A DNA stretch of 64,000 nt from contig QKAF01000130.1 in assembly GCA_003246455.1 (NCBI GenBank), forward strand, positions 56,641 to 120,640, written 5' to 3'. Below the pieces are notes generated by a model. The model ran no database searches, was not told where the DNA came from, and was given only the letters and a program-made list of their open reading frames with translations. Position numbers and translations under genes: made by a program. Position 1 is the stretch's first letter. The number at the start of each line of letters is the position of its first letter. This document shows positions 19,773 to 30,360 of the stretch, in pieces. The stretch is from Bacteroidota bacterium (GTDB lineage Bacteria; Bacteroidota; Ignavibacteria; SZUA-365).

Positions 19773-21143
19773 ATGAGGATTCGAAACGCATCAGCACTCG
19801 GTGTTCTGTTTCTGCTTCTGTCGGCAGGGGCCGCCGCGCAGGCGGATTTTTCCAGCAGCATGCATGCGACGCGCGCGGGGATGGCGCGCTGGTACGATAC
19901 GGGTTTCAAGCAGCTCACCGGCATCAGTATCGCCGATCTGGGATGCACCTCCTGCCATGCCGCCGTTGACGCGGACGGGAAGCCGTACAGCGGAAGCTAT
20001 CAGCCCGGCTGCATCGACTGTCACCCGAGCGGGGATTTTTCCCGAGCGGCACTGCGGCAGGAGCGCTGCCTCGGATGTCATACCCGACAGGCGCGGGAGA
20101 TCGACGCGGGACTGCCCGATGTGCATCGGAGCGCCGGACTGCAGTGCTGGGACTGTCACAGGGCAACGGAGATTCACGGCGACGGCGTCGTCCGTACTTC
20201 CGTTCTTGAACGCGGGAGCCTGACCACCGACTGTGTCGACTGTCATGTCCATCTTCCGTCGGAGCACGCATCCAACGATCCCCATGATGGAAAACTGCAC
20301 TGCACGTCGTGTCATACGTCGACGGTGATCAGCTGCTACAACTGTCACTTCGAGAGCAAGGTCGAACACCAGGTCGAGCGTCCCTTCGATGTGATACGCG
20401 GGTTCGTCCTCCTCGTCAATCGGGAGAGGGACGGCAAAGTCGGCACCGGTACCGTGCAGTCGATGACGTACCAGGGGAAGGCATTCGCCGCGTTCGCTCC
20501 GTACCACAGTCATTCGATCATCGAACACGGACGCAGCTGTTCTGCATGCCATTTCAACATGGGCGGACAGAACCAGGCGATCGCATCGTACAACGGCACG
20601 GGAAGCATTCCTTTCGCCACCTGGAACAGCGGCGACAGCACGCTGTCATGGATGAAAGGAGTGATCCCCCTGCCGTACGATTACACGCGGACACTCAGAC
20701 TGGACTTCCTGACCTACGACGGGAATACGGACGATCCGGTCGGTGCGGACAAGAACTGGTCGCTGATCGCGAATGCCTGGGACGCCGAGCACATGCTCTA
20801 CGGCACGCCACTGACTCCGGTTCAGATGGAAAAGCTCGGCTTTATCCTCTCTTCCGTCCGGCAGCTGGGGGGACGTGCCTCCGCATTCTCCCTGGCGGAA
20901 AATCATCCGAACCCGTTTGCCGGAACGACACGCATCCGCTATACGATCCCGCGCGCGACCGCCGTCCGTCTGACCGTGCACGACGCGCTGGGACGCTGCG
21001 TGAAAACGGTGGTCTCGGAGCTGCAGCACGCAGGAAATTATGAAGCGGAGTTCGACGGCCGGGGACTGGACGCGGGCATCTACTTCTGCAGGCTGGACGC
21101 GGACGGAACGGTCAGCACGCGGAAGATGCTCATGATGAAATAG
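19773..21143 (+). CDS. octaheme c-type cytochrome with T9SS C-terminal sorting domain
   Basis: Eight CxxCH motifs (CTSCH, CIDCH, CLGCH, CWDCH, CVDCH, CTSCH, CYNCH, CSACH); C-terminal NHPNPFAGTTRIRYTIPRATAVRLTVHDALGRCV...GIYFCRLDADGTVSTRKMLMMK. Confidence 0.88.
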   Translation: MRIRNASALGVLFLLLSAGAAAQADFSSSMHATRAGMARWYDTGFKQLTGISIADLGCTSCHAAVDADGKPYSGSYQPGCIDCHPSGDFSRAALRQERCLGCHTRQAREIDAGLPDVHRSAGLQCWDCHRATEIHGDGVVRTSVLERGSLTTDCVDCHVHLPSEHASNDPHDGKLHCTSCHTSTVISCYNCHFESKVEHQVERPFDVIRGFVLLVNRERDGKVGTGTVQSMTYQGKAFAAFAPYHSHSIIEHGRSCSACHFNMGGQNQAIASYNGTGSIPFATWNSGDSTLSWMKGVIPLPYDYTRTLRLDFLTYDGNTDDPVGADKNWSLIANAWDAEHMLYGTPLTPVQMEKLGFILSSVRQLGGRASAFSLAENHPNPFAGTTRIRYTIPRATAVRLTVHDALGRCVKTVVSELQHAGNYEAEFDGRGLDAGIYFCRLDADGTVSTRKMLMMK

Positions 21144-21273
21144 CGGTGCGAGCAGGAGGCTTCGCGGCGTGCAGCCTGGTACCGCTGCCGACACGTCGGG
21201 GAAACAGGAAACCAATTCGGATAAAATTTCGTATAAATAGAATATCCTTTTCATCATTATCAGCAGAACGGTC

Positions 21274-22086
21274 ATGGAATCCATCAGAACGAGAATTCTC
21301 CCTCTATTGATTGCCGTCGGCGCGCTGTTCGCCGCATCATGCAGCACGGTGCCGGTCACGGGACGCAGTCAGCTCAATATTATTCCCTCTTCGACGATGC
21401 TGTCGATGAGTTACCAGCAGTACGGCGAATTCATGCAGTCGCACGCGGTCAGCCGCGACCAGTCGAAAGTGCAGATGGTGCAGCGTGTCGGCGTCAAAAT
21501 CAAGAACGCCGTGGAATCCTATTTCAAGCAGAAGGGACTTTCCGATCAGCTCCAGGGCTACAAGTGGGAGTTCAATCTCGTCGAGAGTCCGGAAGTGAAC
21601 GCCTGGTGCATGCCCGGCGGAAAAGTTGTCGTGTACTCCGGGATCCTTCCGATCACGCGGGATGAAACGGGCCTCGCCGTCGTGATGGGTCACGAGATCG
21701 CGCATGCCATCGCAGAACACGGCAGCGAGCGCATGAGCCAGGGTCTGCTGACGCAGCTCGGGGGCATGGCGCTCAACGAGGCGCTGGCCAGCAAACCCGA
21801 GCAGACGCGCGCGCTGTGGATGACGGCATTCGGCGTCGGCGCGCAGGTCGGCGTGCTGCTGCCTTACAGCCGTCTGCACGAGAGCGAAGCCGATAAGCTC
21901 GGTCTCATCTTCATGGCCATGGCGGGCTACAACCCCAACGACGCGGTCAGCTTCTGGCAGCGCATGGCGGCAAACAAGGGCGGCTCCGCTCCCCCGGAAT
22001 TCCTCAGCACGCATCCCTCCGATCAGACGCGCATCAAGGACCTCCAGGCGGCAATGCCGGAGGCGATGAAATACTACAAGAAGTAG
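21274..22086 (+). CDS. M48-family metallopeptidase, lipoprotein
   Basis: HExxH in VVMGHEIAHAIAEHGSERMSQ; lipobox LFAASCS; ESEADKLGL motif. Confidence 0.92.
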   Translation: MESIRTRILPLLIAVGALFAASCSTVPVTGRSQLNIIPSSTMLSMSYQQYGEFMQSHAVSRDQSKVQMVQRVGVKIKNAVESYFKQKGLSDQLQGYKWEFNLVESPEVNAWCMPGGKVVVYSGILPITRDETGLAVVMGHEIAHAIAEHGSERMSQGLLTQLGGMALNEALASKPEQTRALWMTAFGVGAQVGVLLPYSRLHESEADKLGLIFMAMAGYNPNDAVSFWQRMAANKGGSAPPEFLSTHPSDQTRIKDLQAAMPEAMKYYKK

Positions 22087-22213
22087 ACTGAACGTCGGCG
22101 CGAAGTTAAGGAAGGCGGGAATTTCAATCATGAGATTCCCGCCCTCTTCCTTTTCGGACGCGCATGCGTATCTTTAGGAACGAGACTCACTCTGAACAAT
22201 ACCGGGATCCGCC

Positions 22214-24346
22214 ATGGCACACCGCCGCTTCTCCATTTTCATTGTCCTGTGTTTCACTGCGATCACCATGCACGCATTCGCCCAGCAGGACGACCCGCGT
22301 TCGGTCAACGGACGGATGTGGACTTTCGATTATCCCCCGATGGAACACTTCAAGGCGGCATACGATTTCGCGCCCGATGCCGCGTGGCTTGCGGACGTGC
22401 GCATGTCGGCCCTTCGCTTCGGCGGTGGGTGCTCCGCGTCCTTCGTCAGTGCGGAAGGACTGGTCATGACCAATTTCCATTGCGGTCTCGAATCGGTGCA
22501 GCAGGTCACCCGCGAAAACGAAGATCTCCGGCGAAACGGTTTCTATGCCGCGACCCTCGACGACGAGCGCAAAGTCGCGGATCTTTACGTGGATCAGCTG
22601 GTGAACATCCAGGATGTCACGGACGAAGTGATCGGCGCGATGCGCGGTGCGGAGAATGCCCAGCAGGCGTTTGACGCACGCGACGCGGCCATCGGCGAGA
22701 TCACGAAACGGCTGACCACCGGCGGCCTCCGCTGCGAAGTCGTGACCTTTTTCAACGGCGCCCGCTATTCCGCGTATCAGTACAAGCGCTACGACGATGT
22801 GCGGCTGGTGTTTTCCTCGGAACTGAATTTTGCCTTCTTCGGCGGGATCTATGATTTCTGGGCGTACCCGCGGTACTCCTTCGATTGCGACATGTTTCGC
22901 GTCTATGACAACGGAAAACCGCTGAAGACCGAGCATTATTTCCGCTGGAGCAGCAAGGGCGCGGCAGAGGATGAGCCCGTTTTCGTCGTGGGAAATCCCG
23001 GCCGTACCAGCCGGCTCGTTACCGCCGATATGCTCGCGTATGAGCGCGATGCGAACATGCCGAATCTTGTCCAGATGGTGACGGACCGCAAAGAGGTGCT
23101 CGAAACCTGGATCCGTCAGCATCCAGAGGAAGGCGACAGCTGGTTCGACGAACTCTTCGGAATCGTCAATGCGCAGGAGGCCTATGCCGGCCGGCTCCTG
23201 GGTCTGCGTGACGACGAACTGATGGCGAAGAGAAAGGCATTCGATGACGCGTTTCGCGCCGGCCTGAAAAAGAACACGGCCGCATGGGCGAAGTATGGAG
23301 ATCTCTGGGAGAAGATCCGCGAAGTGACCCGGGAGCAGCAGAAGATCGCCGGGGATCTCTACGGATTGCGCAGCGGAGGATTCGGTATCAGCGGGTACAT
23401 GACGCGCGCGGCGATGCTGGTCACATGGATTGACCAGATGAACAAGCCGGAGGATGAACGGGAGAAGCGCTACCAGGGCGCGGGCGCGGACCTGATCGCA
23501 CGAGTGATCGCAAAGCCGGTCGAGGTTGCGATGGAAATGGATAAGATGACCCTGGCCCGGCAGCTCCGCCGGATGCAGCATCTTCTCGGGAGCGACGACC
23601 CCGTGATGCAGATTGCCCTCGACGGACAGTCGCCCGAGCAGGCAGCGGAGCGGCTTCTGAAGGAGACGGTGCTGAACGACACCACGGCGCTCGGGGGAGT
23701 CATCGAACGCCGCTCACTGGACGGGGTGAACGATCCGCTGCTGGCGATGGTGCAGCGCATGATGCCGCGCAGCCAGGCCGCGCAGGAGCGCTCGCACCTT
23801 CTCGTCGAGGAATTGAAAGTGCTGACGCGGGAACTGGGTGAGGCGCAGTACGAGGTCTACGGCGCAAGCATTCCCCCTGACGCGACCTTCACCCTTCGGA
23901 TCTCGGATGGAATCGTCACGGGATATCCGTATAACGGGACCGTTGCTCCGCCATGGACGACGTTCTACGGCATGTACGATCACTACTACTCGTTCAAGGA
24001 CAGCAAGGAGGCCTGGGATGCGATGATGGGCGGCAACGCCTGGGCGCTTCCCGATCGTTGGAAGAATCCTCCGGCGGTCTTCGATCTCGCTACGCCCATG
24101 AATTTCATCTCGACCACGGATATCATCGGCGGAAATTCGGGAAGCGCCATCATCAATCGAAACGGGGAAGTGGTCGGACTCGCCTTTGACGGGAATATCG
24201 AAAGCCTCGCCGGCGCGTACATCTTCGCTCCGGAAAAAGGAAATCGCACGATCGGGGTTCATTCCGCGGGAATCCTCGAGGCGCTGCGCCATGTGTACAA
24301 GGCGGACCGGATCGTGGAAGAAATCGAGGGCGGACGCCGCCGCTGA
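22214..24346 (+). CDS. S46 family dipeptidyl-peptidase, DPP7-like
   Basis: GGGCSASFVSAEGLVMTNFHCG and GGNSGSAIINRNGEVVGLAFDGN. Confidence 0.92.
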   Translation: MAHRRFSIFIVLCFTAITMHAFAQQDDPRSVNGRMWTFDYPPMEHFKAAYDFAPDAAWLADVRMSALRFGGGCSASFVSAEGLVMTNFHCGLESVQQVTRENEDLRRNGFYAATLDDERKVADLYVDQLVNIQDVTDEVIGAMRGAENAQQAFDARDAAIGEITKRLTTGGLRCEVVTFFNGARYSAYQYKRYDDVRLVFSSELNFAFFGGIYDFWAYPRYSFDCDMFRVYDNGKPLKTEHYFRWSSKGAAEDEPVFVVGNPGRTSRLVTADMLAYERDANMPNLVQMVTDRKEVLETWIRQHPEEGDSWFDELFGIVNAQEAYAGRLLGLRDDELMAKRKAFDDAFRAGLKKNTAAWAKYGDLWEKIREVTREQQKIAGDLYGLRSGGFGISGYMTRAAMLVTWIDQMNKPEDEREKRYQGAGADLIARVIAKPVEVAMEMDKMTLARQLRRMQHLLGSDDPVMQIALDGQSPEQAAERLLKETVLNDTTALGGVIERRSLDGVNDPLLAMVQRMMPRSQAAQERSHLLVEELKVLTRELGEAQYEVYGASIPPDATFTLRISDGIVTGYPYNGTVAPPWTTFYGMYDHYYSFKDSKEAWDAMMGGNAWALPDRWKNPPAVFDLATPMNFISTTDIIGGNSGSAIINRNGEVVGLAFDGNIESLAGAYIFAPEKGNRTIGVHSAGILEALRHVYKADRIVEEIEGGRRR

Positions 24347-24379
24347 CAGAATACCGGATCACCGCATACAGGAGGAGCC

Positions 24380-24919
24380 ATGAAACGTATCGCAATTCAC
24401 CCCCTCGTTTTTCTGCTCGTTCTCGTAATGGCAGTACCGCTCGCAGCACAGTCGGAACTCGATGAAAAACTCGCGCCGTTCAGGAGTCTCATCGGGCATA
24501 CGTTCAAGGGCAGACTCAGCGAGCCCGGCGCGAAAAAGGAGATGTGGGATGTGATGCATTTCGAACGGATTCTCAACGGCAAGGCACTCCGTGTCATGCA
24601 TTCGATGAATGACGGTGAATATGGCGGGGAGTCCGTCATCTTCTGGGACGAGGCGAAGAAGAGTCTCGTGTACTACTATTTCACCACGGCGGGCTTCTAC
24701 ACTGACGGAACGATGAAGGTGGAAAGCGACGGGAAATGGACCTCGCATGAAATGGTGACCGGAAACACGAACGGCATCACCGAGGTTCGTGCGTCCGGGG
24801 ATTTCACGGACGAGGGAGTTCTCCAGACGACCAGCGAATACCTGAAGAACGGCGAATGGGTGCCCGGTCATCGGGCGACGTACCATTCGGCGGACGATGC
24901 GGAGGTTATCTTTCGCTGA
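24380..24919 (+). CDS. secreted hypothetical protein (DUF1579-like)
   Basis: Signal peptide [59 protein letters not shown]. Confidence 0.6.
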   Translation: MKRIAIHPLVFLLVLVMAVPLAAQSELDEKLAPFRSLIGHTFKGRLSEPGAKKEMWDVMHFERILNGKALRVMHSMNDGEYGGESVIFWDEAKKSLVYYYFTTAGFYTDGTMKVESDGKWTSHEMVTGNTNGITEVRASGDFTDEGVLQTTSEYLKNGEWVPGHRATYHSADDAEVIFR

Positions 24920-27032
24920 GCAGCGCGAGCATTTCTTCAACGGACTGCACCGGCAGTTCGCAGGCAAAGCCATGGCAGACATATGCCGTGGCTTTGCTGT
25001 CGATGGGGAGCGTTGACGCGGTATACGGTGCAAGCTGCGTAATGTCTTCCGCGGAGGCCGCGGGACGGAACACGAGGACGCTGTCGGGGAGCCAACGGGT
25101 TCGCAGCGCGCGCGCCATCTCGGATACGGCCAGGGGATTCTCGCCCGCAAGCACGATCTCCTCTCCAGCCGCGCGCGCGAAATGCAGCGCGGTGAGCATG
25201 ACCGTGCTCCCGGCGGGGTATTGGGCAAGCTGCGTGCCGAACGCGGCTGCAATTTCCTCCGCGCGTTTCTCGTACGTCGTTCTGCCGGTCATCCGCGCAA
25301 GCCTCATGAGGACATACGCCGCGGCGGCATTTCCGGAGGGCAGCGCGCCGTCATGAGATTCCTTGCTCCGTATGATCAATTCCTCTGCGTCGTGTGAGGA
25401 GAAAAACAGTCCGCCGTTGGAGTCATCGTGGAACAGGACCAGCATTTTCTCCGCGAGAGCAGCCGCGTCGCGGAGGAAGCGTGTTTCGAACGATCCTTCG
25501 TAGACATCGAGGAGCCCCCATATGACGAAGGCATAGTCGTCCAGAAATCCGGGGATGCCGGCGTCGTCGCCGCGCAGCCGGTGCAGCAGCGATCCTTCGT
25601 CATCGCGCAGGTGCGCGATAAGCGCGGAGGCGGCCCTTGATGCGAACGCGATGAGTTCGGCGTCGTCGAACGCCTGTCCCGCTTGCGCGAGCGCCGACAC
25701 CATCAGGCCATTCCACGAGGCGAGGATCTTGTCGTCCAGCGACGGATGAATGCGCTTCGCGCGGTACGCGAAAAGCGCCGCCCGCGTTCGCGCCACGAGA
25801 TCGAGCGCGTCGTCCAGCGCCATCGCGTGACGCTGTGCCCACTCCTGCGCATCGACGGCGATATGGAGGATGTTCGTTCCGTGTTCGAAATTTCCCGCTG
25901 CTTCCACGCCGAAATATTCGGAGAGCATCCCGGCGTGTTCGCCGGCGACTTCATCGAACTCGGCCTTCGTGAACACGTAGAATTTTCCCTCTTCTCCTTC
26001 GCTGTCCGCATTTTCCGCCGACCAGAACAATCCGCGGTGGTCCGTCATGTCGCGGCGGACATAGGTGATGAGTTCTTCCGCGATGGCGCGGTACACGGGT
26101 TTGCCCGTGACCTGGAACGCGTCGGTATAGGCCATGAGAAGGAGGGCGTTGTCGTAGAGCATCTTCTCAAAATGCGGCACCAGCCACTTCCGATCGACGG
26201 AGTAACGACAGAAGCCCCCGCCGAGATGATCCCACATGCCGCCGCGGTACATCCGCAGCAGCGTATGTTCAACCATGCGCAGGAGCTCGCCGTCTCCGGT
26301 CGCGGATGCGCGGCGGAGGAGGAAGGAGAGGGTGTGACCCATCGGGAATTTCGGTGCGGCGCCGAAACCCCCGAAGACCTCGTCGTAACCGCGCTTGATC
26401 GATTCCACCGCGCGCTCAAGCACATCCCCGGGAATTGCGCCGGGCTGTCCTGTCATCGCCCCGGAGAGCTGCGTCCGCACTTCCTCGCTGATGGAGAGAA
26501 TCCTGTTTCGTTCATTCTGCCAGACGTCCCGCAGGGAGGCGAGCACGCGAAGAAAACCCGGACGCCCGTGACGGTCGTCTTTCGGAAAATACGTCCCGGA
26601 GTAAAATGGCTTTTTATCCGGTGTAAGGAAAACGCTCAGCGGCCATCCTCCCGATCCGGTCATCGCCTGGCACACCGTCATGTAGATGTGATCGATGTCG
26701 GGACGCTCCTCGCGGTCGACCTTGATCGAGACGAAATGCGCGTTGAGGTACTCCGCCACATCCGCAGCCTCGAACGATTCATGCTCCATGACATGACACC
26801 AGTGACAGGTCGAGTAGCCGACGGAAAGAAAGACCGGCTTGTCCTCGCGGCGTGCTTTCTCGAAGGCTTCATCCCCCCAGGGATACCAGTCGACGGGATT
26901 CCGCGCGTGCTGCAGCAGGTACGGGCTGGATGTGAATACGAGACGGTTGAAATCGGGACCGCCATCGGCGGGGAGGGTCGACGGGTCGGGATAATCGAAT
27001 GCGCCATCGCGGATTTTCTTGACGCTGTCCAT
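24906..27032 (-). CDS. DUF255 thioredoxin-domain protein (YyaL/SSP411 family)
   Basis: [59 protein letters not shown]. Confidence 0.95.
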   Translation of the reverse strand: MDSVKKIRDGAFDYPDPSTLPADGGPDFNRLVFTSSPYLLQHARNPVDWYPWGDEAFEKARREDKPVFLSVGYSTCHWCHVMEHESFEAADVAEYLNAHFVSIKVDREERPDIDHIYMTVCQAMTGSGGWPLSVFLTPDKKPFYSGTYFPKDDRHGRPGFLRVLASLRDVWQNERNRILSISEEVRTQLSGAMTGQPGAIPGDVLERAVESIKRGYDEVFGGFGAAPKFPMGHTLSFLLRRASATGDGELLRMVEHTLLRMYRGGMWDHLGGGFCRYSVDRKWLVPHFEKMLYDNALLLMAYTDAFQVTGKPVYRAIAEELITYVRRDMTDHRGLFWSAENADSEGEEGKFYVFTKAEFDEVAGEHAGMLSEYFGVEAAGNFEHGTNILHIAVDAQEWAQRHAMALDDALDLVARTRAALFAYRAKRIHPSLDDKILASWNGLMVSALAQAGQAFDDAELIAFASRAASALIAHLRDDEGSLLHRLRGDDAGIPGFLDDYAFVIWGLLDVYEGSFETRFLRDAAALAEKMLVLFHDDSNGGLFFSSHDAEELIIRSKESHDGALPSGNAAAAYVLMRLARMTGRTTYEKRAEEIAAAFGTQLAQYPAGSTVMLTALHFARAAGEEIVLAGENPLAVSEMARALRTRWLPDSVLVFRPAASAEDITQLAPYTASTLPIDSKATAYVCHGFACELPVQSVEEMLALLSER

Positions 27033-27149
27033 ACGCTCGCGTTTCTTTCAGTGGGAATGACCCCGTACGTTCCGATACGGGTATCGGATCCGGGCTGTTC
27101 TTCTGTCAACGCGCGCGGGATGCGGAAAATTCCGTGGAGCGGGAAAGAC

Positions 27150-27920
27150 TCAGCCGGGAGATCCGTCGCGACGCGGCGCCGAACAGTCCACCAGCACCAT
27201 CCAGGCATAGCGGCGCGTGAAAGGGAGAAGGCGGAAGACGAGACGGTCGACGCCGGTGAGAAGGGAATGAAGAGGCCTGAAGAGGAAGCTGCCGCGAAAC
27301 GGGATTGCCGCGATCGTGAACAGGTTGAAAAACTGCGTGCCGACGTTCGAAAAATATCGCTCGGCGAGCTTCAGATCCTGGCTGCGCAGCGGATGCTCAT
27401 CCTCGGAACGCATGTTGGGGGTGAGCCTGCGGTACAGATTGATGAAGGGATTGTGTCCCATCGGCTCGATGAAAATGGCATGCCCGTCTTCGTGGAGCAC
27501 GCGGTTGATTTCGGCGTACGCCTGCGGCAGGTCGAGATGATGAAGGATTCCCGTGCCCGCGACCGTGTCGAAGCTGCGGTCATCGAACGTCATCTGCTCC
27601 GCGTTCATCACCGCGTAGCGGATGTCGAGTCCGGCCTCGGCGGCGCGATCCTTTGCCACCTGGATCGCCGCAGGAGAAATGTCGATCCCCGTCGTCTGCG
27701 CGCCACACGCGGCCCAGTGCCGTGAAGACTCCCCGTCGCTGCATCCGTATTCAAGCAGCCGGCGGCCACGGCCGCGTTCCTCGACCTTGTGCGTGTACAG
27801 CGCGCGCGGGCCCTCCATGAGGACGTAGTACTTGTCGGTCGGACGGCGCGCCGCATCATCCTCGAGAATGCGGGTATCCTGAAATTTCTGTTCCTTGATA
27901 AGTCGAGAATCGTCTGACAT
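27150..27920 (-). CDS. class I SAM-dependent methyltransferase
   Basis: LLEYGCSDGESSRHWAACGAQTTGIDISPAAIQVAKDRA ... FDTVAGTGILHHLDLPQAYAEINRVLHEDG. Confidence 0.9.
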   Translation of the reverse strand: MSDDSRLIKEQKFQDTRILEDDAARRPTDKYYVLMEGPRALYTHKVEERGRGRRLLEYGCSDGESSRHWAACGAQTTGIDISPAAIQVAKDRAAEAGLDIRYAVMNAEQMTFDDRSFDTVAGTGILHHLDLPQAYAEINRVLHEDGHAIFIEPMGHNPFINLYRRLTPNMRSEDEHPLRSQDLKLAERYFSNVGTQFFNLFTIAAIPFRGSFLFRPLHSLLTGVDRLVFRLLPFTRRYAWMVLVDCSAPRRDGSPG

Positions 27921-28209
27921 GGAAGAGCGTTCCGAAGTAAGGCAGTCAATCTGTGTCCTTCAAGTATAACATGCCGGACACTCTTTCCGCAACAAGAGTC
28001 CATACGCAGAGCGGAACCGTGCGGGTACAAGCCTGCCGCATGCGCACACGTACCGCATGCCCGGTCGTTCGGCATACACGGTCGTTCCGAATACACGGAG
28101 GCGCCGCAAGCACGCCAGCGGCGGCTGATTCGGGTGCAGCGGGGGCTCTCTTGTCCGACAAACCTGGCGGACGTACCTTTTCACATTACGTCATGCCGGC
28201 AATATTCCG

Positions 28210-29460
28210 ATGAAGCAATCCCGCATACTCGCTCCTGTTTCGCTGATCGCGGCGACGGTGCCGCTGCCTTTTACCGCGTATTTCGCGGGGGGACTGCTGC
28301 ACGCGTTCGCCGAAGCGGCGATGATCGGAGGACTCGCCGACTGGTTCGCCGTGGTGGCCCTGTTTCGTCATCCGATGGGACTTCCCATTCCCCACACCGC
28401 CATACTGCCGCGGCATCGCGCCAAGCTCACGAACGGCATCATCGACATGGTACAGAACCGGTGGCTGACCAAGGAGACAATCCTGGAGCGAATCGCAGGC
28501 TGGAATGTAAGCGCTCTGCTGATTTCCGCGCTTGATGATGCGGACAATCGGACCCGTCTGCTTCGCCTGCTGCACGGGGCCCTCTCCGAGACGCTTCGCG
28601 GCGTCGATGAGCGGCGGTTTGCCGAGCAGCTGACCGAACTGCTGGCGCGGAACGTGCATACGCAGGATATCCTGCGCTGGAGCAGCGCGGCAGGCGGTCG
28701 TGCGGTGCAGCAGGGATTGCACGGCACGCTCTTCGCGTACGGCATCGGACGCGGAGGAGAGTGGCTCAATACGCCGGAAATCCGGCGTGTCATCGTAAAG
28801 CACCTGCATGAAATCGCGGAGCAGTACGCCAGCAATCCCGTGCGCAGGATCGGCAAGTGGATGGCGGAAAGCGTGAACGCGCTCAATTACGACGAACTCG
28901 CGGAGGCGATCGTACGCACGATGGGCGAGGAACTGCTTCGTATGCGCGACGATCCGGCACATCCCGCGCGAAGCGATTTCGATCGATGGATGCGGACATC
29001 GATCGAGGGATTGGAGAATAATTCCGAAGTCGCCTCCGTGGTCGAACAATGGCGAAGCGAAATGCTTGACAGCGGTCACGCGGCAGATCTGCTCGCGCAG
29101 CCCGTGCAGCGGCTCCGTTCCTGGATCCTCGATGATCTCGGGAAAGAGGACTCGATCATCATGCATCAGCTGCAGGGGGCCATCGAAAAGGCGCTCCGGC
29201 GATTTGCGGAAAACGAGAACGCGCAGCAGCAGCTCGACCGCTGGCTGAAGGAGAAGATCGCCACGATCGTCGAAGTGCATCACGGGGAAATCGGCGACAT
29301 GGTCAAGAGCAATCTCGAGAAACTCGATGACACGCAGCTCGTCCGACAGATCGAGGAAAAGGTCGGAGACGACCTGCAGTTCATTCGACTCAACGGCGCC
29401 ATCGTCGGAGGACTCGTCGGAATGACGATATTTCTGTTCAAGTATTTCATTCTTTCCTGA
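28210..29460 (+). CDS. DUF445 family membrane protein
   Basis: GGLLHAFAEAAMIGGLADWFAVVALFRHPMGLPIPHTAILPRHRAKL. Confidence 0.9.
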   Translation: MKQSRILAPVSLIAATVPLPFTAYFAGGLLHAFAEAAMIGGLADWFAVVALFRHPMGLPIPHTAILPRHRAKLTNGIIDMVQNRWLTKETILERIAGWNVSALLISALDDADNRTRLLRLLHGALSETLRGVDERRFAEQLTELLARNVHTQDILRWSSAAGGRAVQQGLHGTLFAYGIGRGGEWLNTPEIRRVIVKHLHEIAEQYASNPVRRIGKWMAESVNALNYDELAEAIVRTMGEELLRMRDDPAHPARSDFDRWMRTSIEGLENNSEVASVVEQWRSEMLDSGHAADLLAQPVQRLRSWILDDLGKEDSIIMHQLQGAIEKALRRFAENENAQQQLDRWLKEKIATIVEVHHGEIGDMVKSNLEKLDDTQLVRQIEEKVGDDLQFIRLNGAIVGGLVGMTIFLFKYFILS

Positions 29461-29468
29461 GCGCGACG

Positions 29469-30287
29469 ATGCAGATTATCCCCGTAAGCTCGCTCGATCA
29501 TCACGAACTCGAACCCTATCGCACGCTGCGTGCACGGACGCATCACTGGCAGGAAGGATTCTGCGTCACCGAGGGCGAAAAGGCGGTCCGTGCGCTTCTC
29601 GCGTCGTCGCTGCGCGTGCATTCCCTTCTGCTGACGGAGTCATGGCTGTCGATGCTCCGACCGGAACTCGACGCGGCACGATTCGATGAAACCATGGTTT
29701 TCGTCGCAACCGACGCACTCATGGAAGGCATCGTCGGATTTTCCCTGCACAAGAGCCTGCTCGCCATCGGCGTGGTCCCTCCCAATCCCGCGCTCGAAAC
29801 GCTGCATCGAACGGCGCCGCCGGCCGGACTGCACGTCGCGCTGGAAGGAATTGCGGACGCGGAGAACATGGGAATGATTCTGCGCAACTGCGCGGCCTTC
29901 GGCGTACACAGCCTCATCGTGGGTCCCGACTCGAGCAGTCCTTGGATGCGGCGCAGCGTGCGGGTTTCCCTCGGCAATGTTTTCGCACTGACCATTCATC
30001 GTTCCGGAAACCTGCTGGAGACCCTGGACAGATGCCGCGGGGAATTCGGCTGGCACGTTGTCGGGACGACGCCACGGGGAGGAGCGGAGCGCATCCTGCG
30101 TCCTGCGGACGCGCAGCCGCGGCAGCTCTGCCTGCTGTTCGGAAGCGAGGCCTACGGGCTGACCGATGATGCGCTGGCGCAATGCGATGATCGCTTCAGC
30201 ATACCGATGCGCAACGATGTCGATTCCATCAATGTCGCGAACGCGGTGGCAGTGACGCTGTTCGAAGCGACGCGTTCGCCTCGATGA
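29469..30287 (+). CDS. TrmH/SpoU family RNA methyltransferase
   Basis: LEGIADAENMGMILRNCAAFGVHSLIVG ... LCLLFGSEAYGLTDD ... IPMRNDVDSINVANAVAVTLFE. Confidence 0.93.
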   Translation: MQIIPVSSLDHHELEPYRTLRARTHHWQEGFCVTEGEKAVRALLASSLRVHSLLLTESWLSMLRPELDAARFDETMVFVATDALMEGIVGFSLHKSLLAIGVVPPNPALETLHRTAPPAGLHVALEGIADAENMGMILRNCAAFGVHSLIVGPDSSSPWMRRSVRVSLGNVFALTIHRSGNLLETLDRCRGEFGWHVVGTTPRGGAERILRPADAQPRQLCLLFGSEAYGLTDDALAQCDDRFSIPMRNDVDSINVANAVAVTLFEATRSPR

Positions 30288-30302
30288 AACGGGGAAAATG
30301 AA

Positions 30303-30328
30303 AACGGTCCCGAAAGCTCGGGACCGTT
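30303..30328 (-). terminator. hairpin between convergent genes, probable (bi)directional terminator
   Basis: aacggtcccg-aaagct-cgggaccgtt, followed on minus strand by T-rich ttcatttt. Confidence 0.7.
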
Positions 30329-30360
30329 CCTGCAATGCGCCAACCCGTCCGGGCTGGAGA

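Noticed and set aside
25683-27725. 680-aa plus-strand ORF
   Set aside because: Antisense to the DUF255 protein and methyltransferase; His/Arg/Glu-rich antisense composition with no motifs
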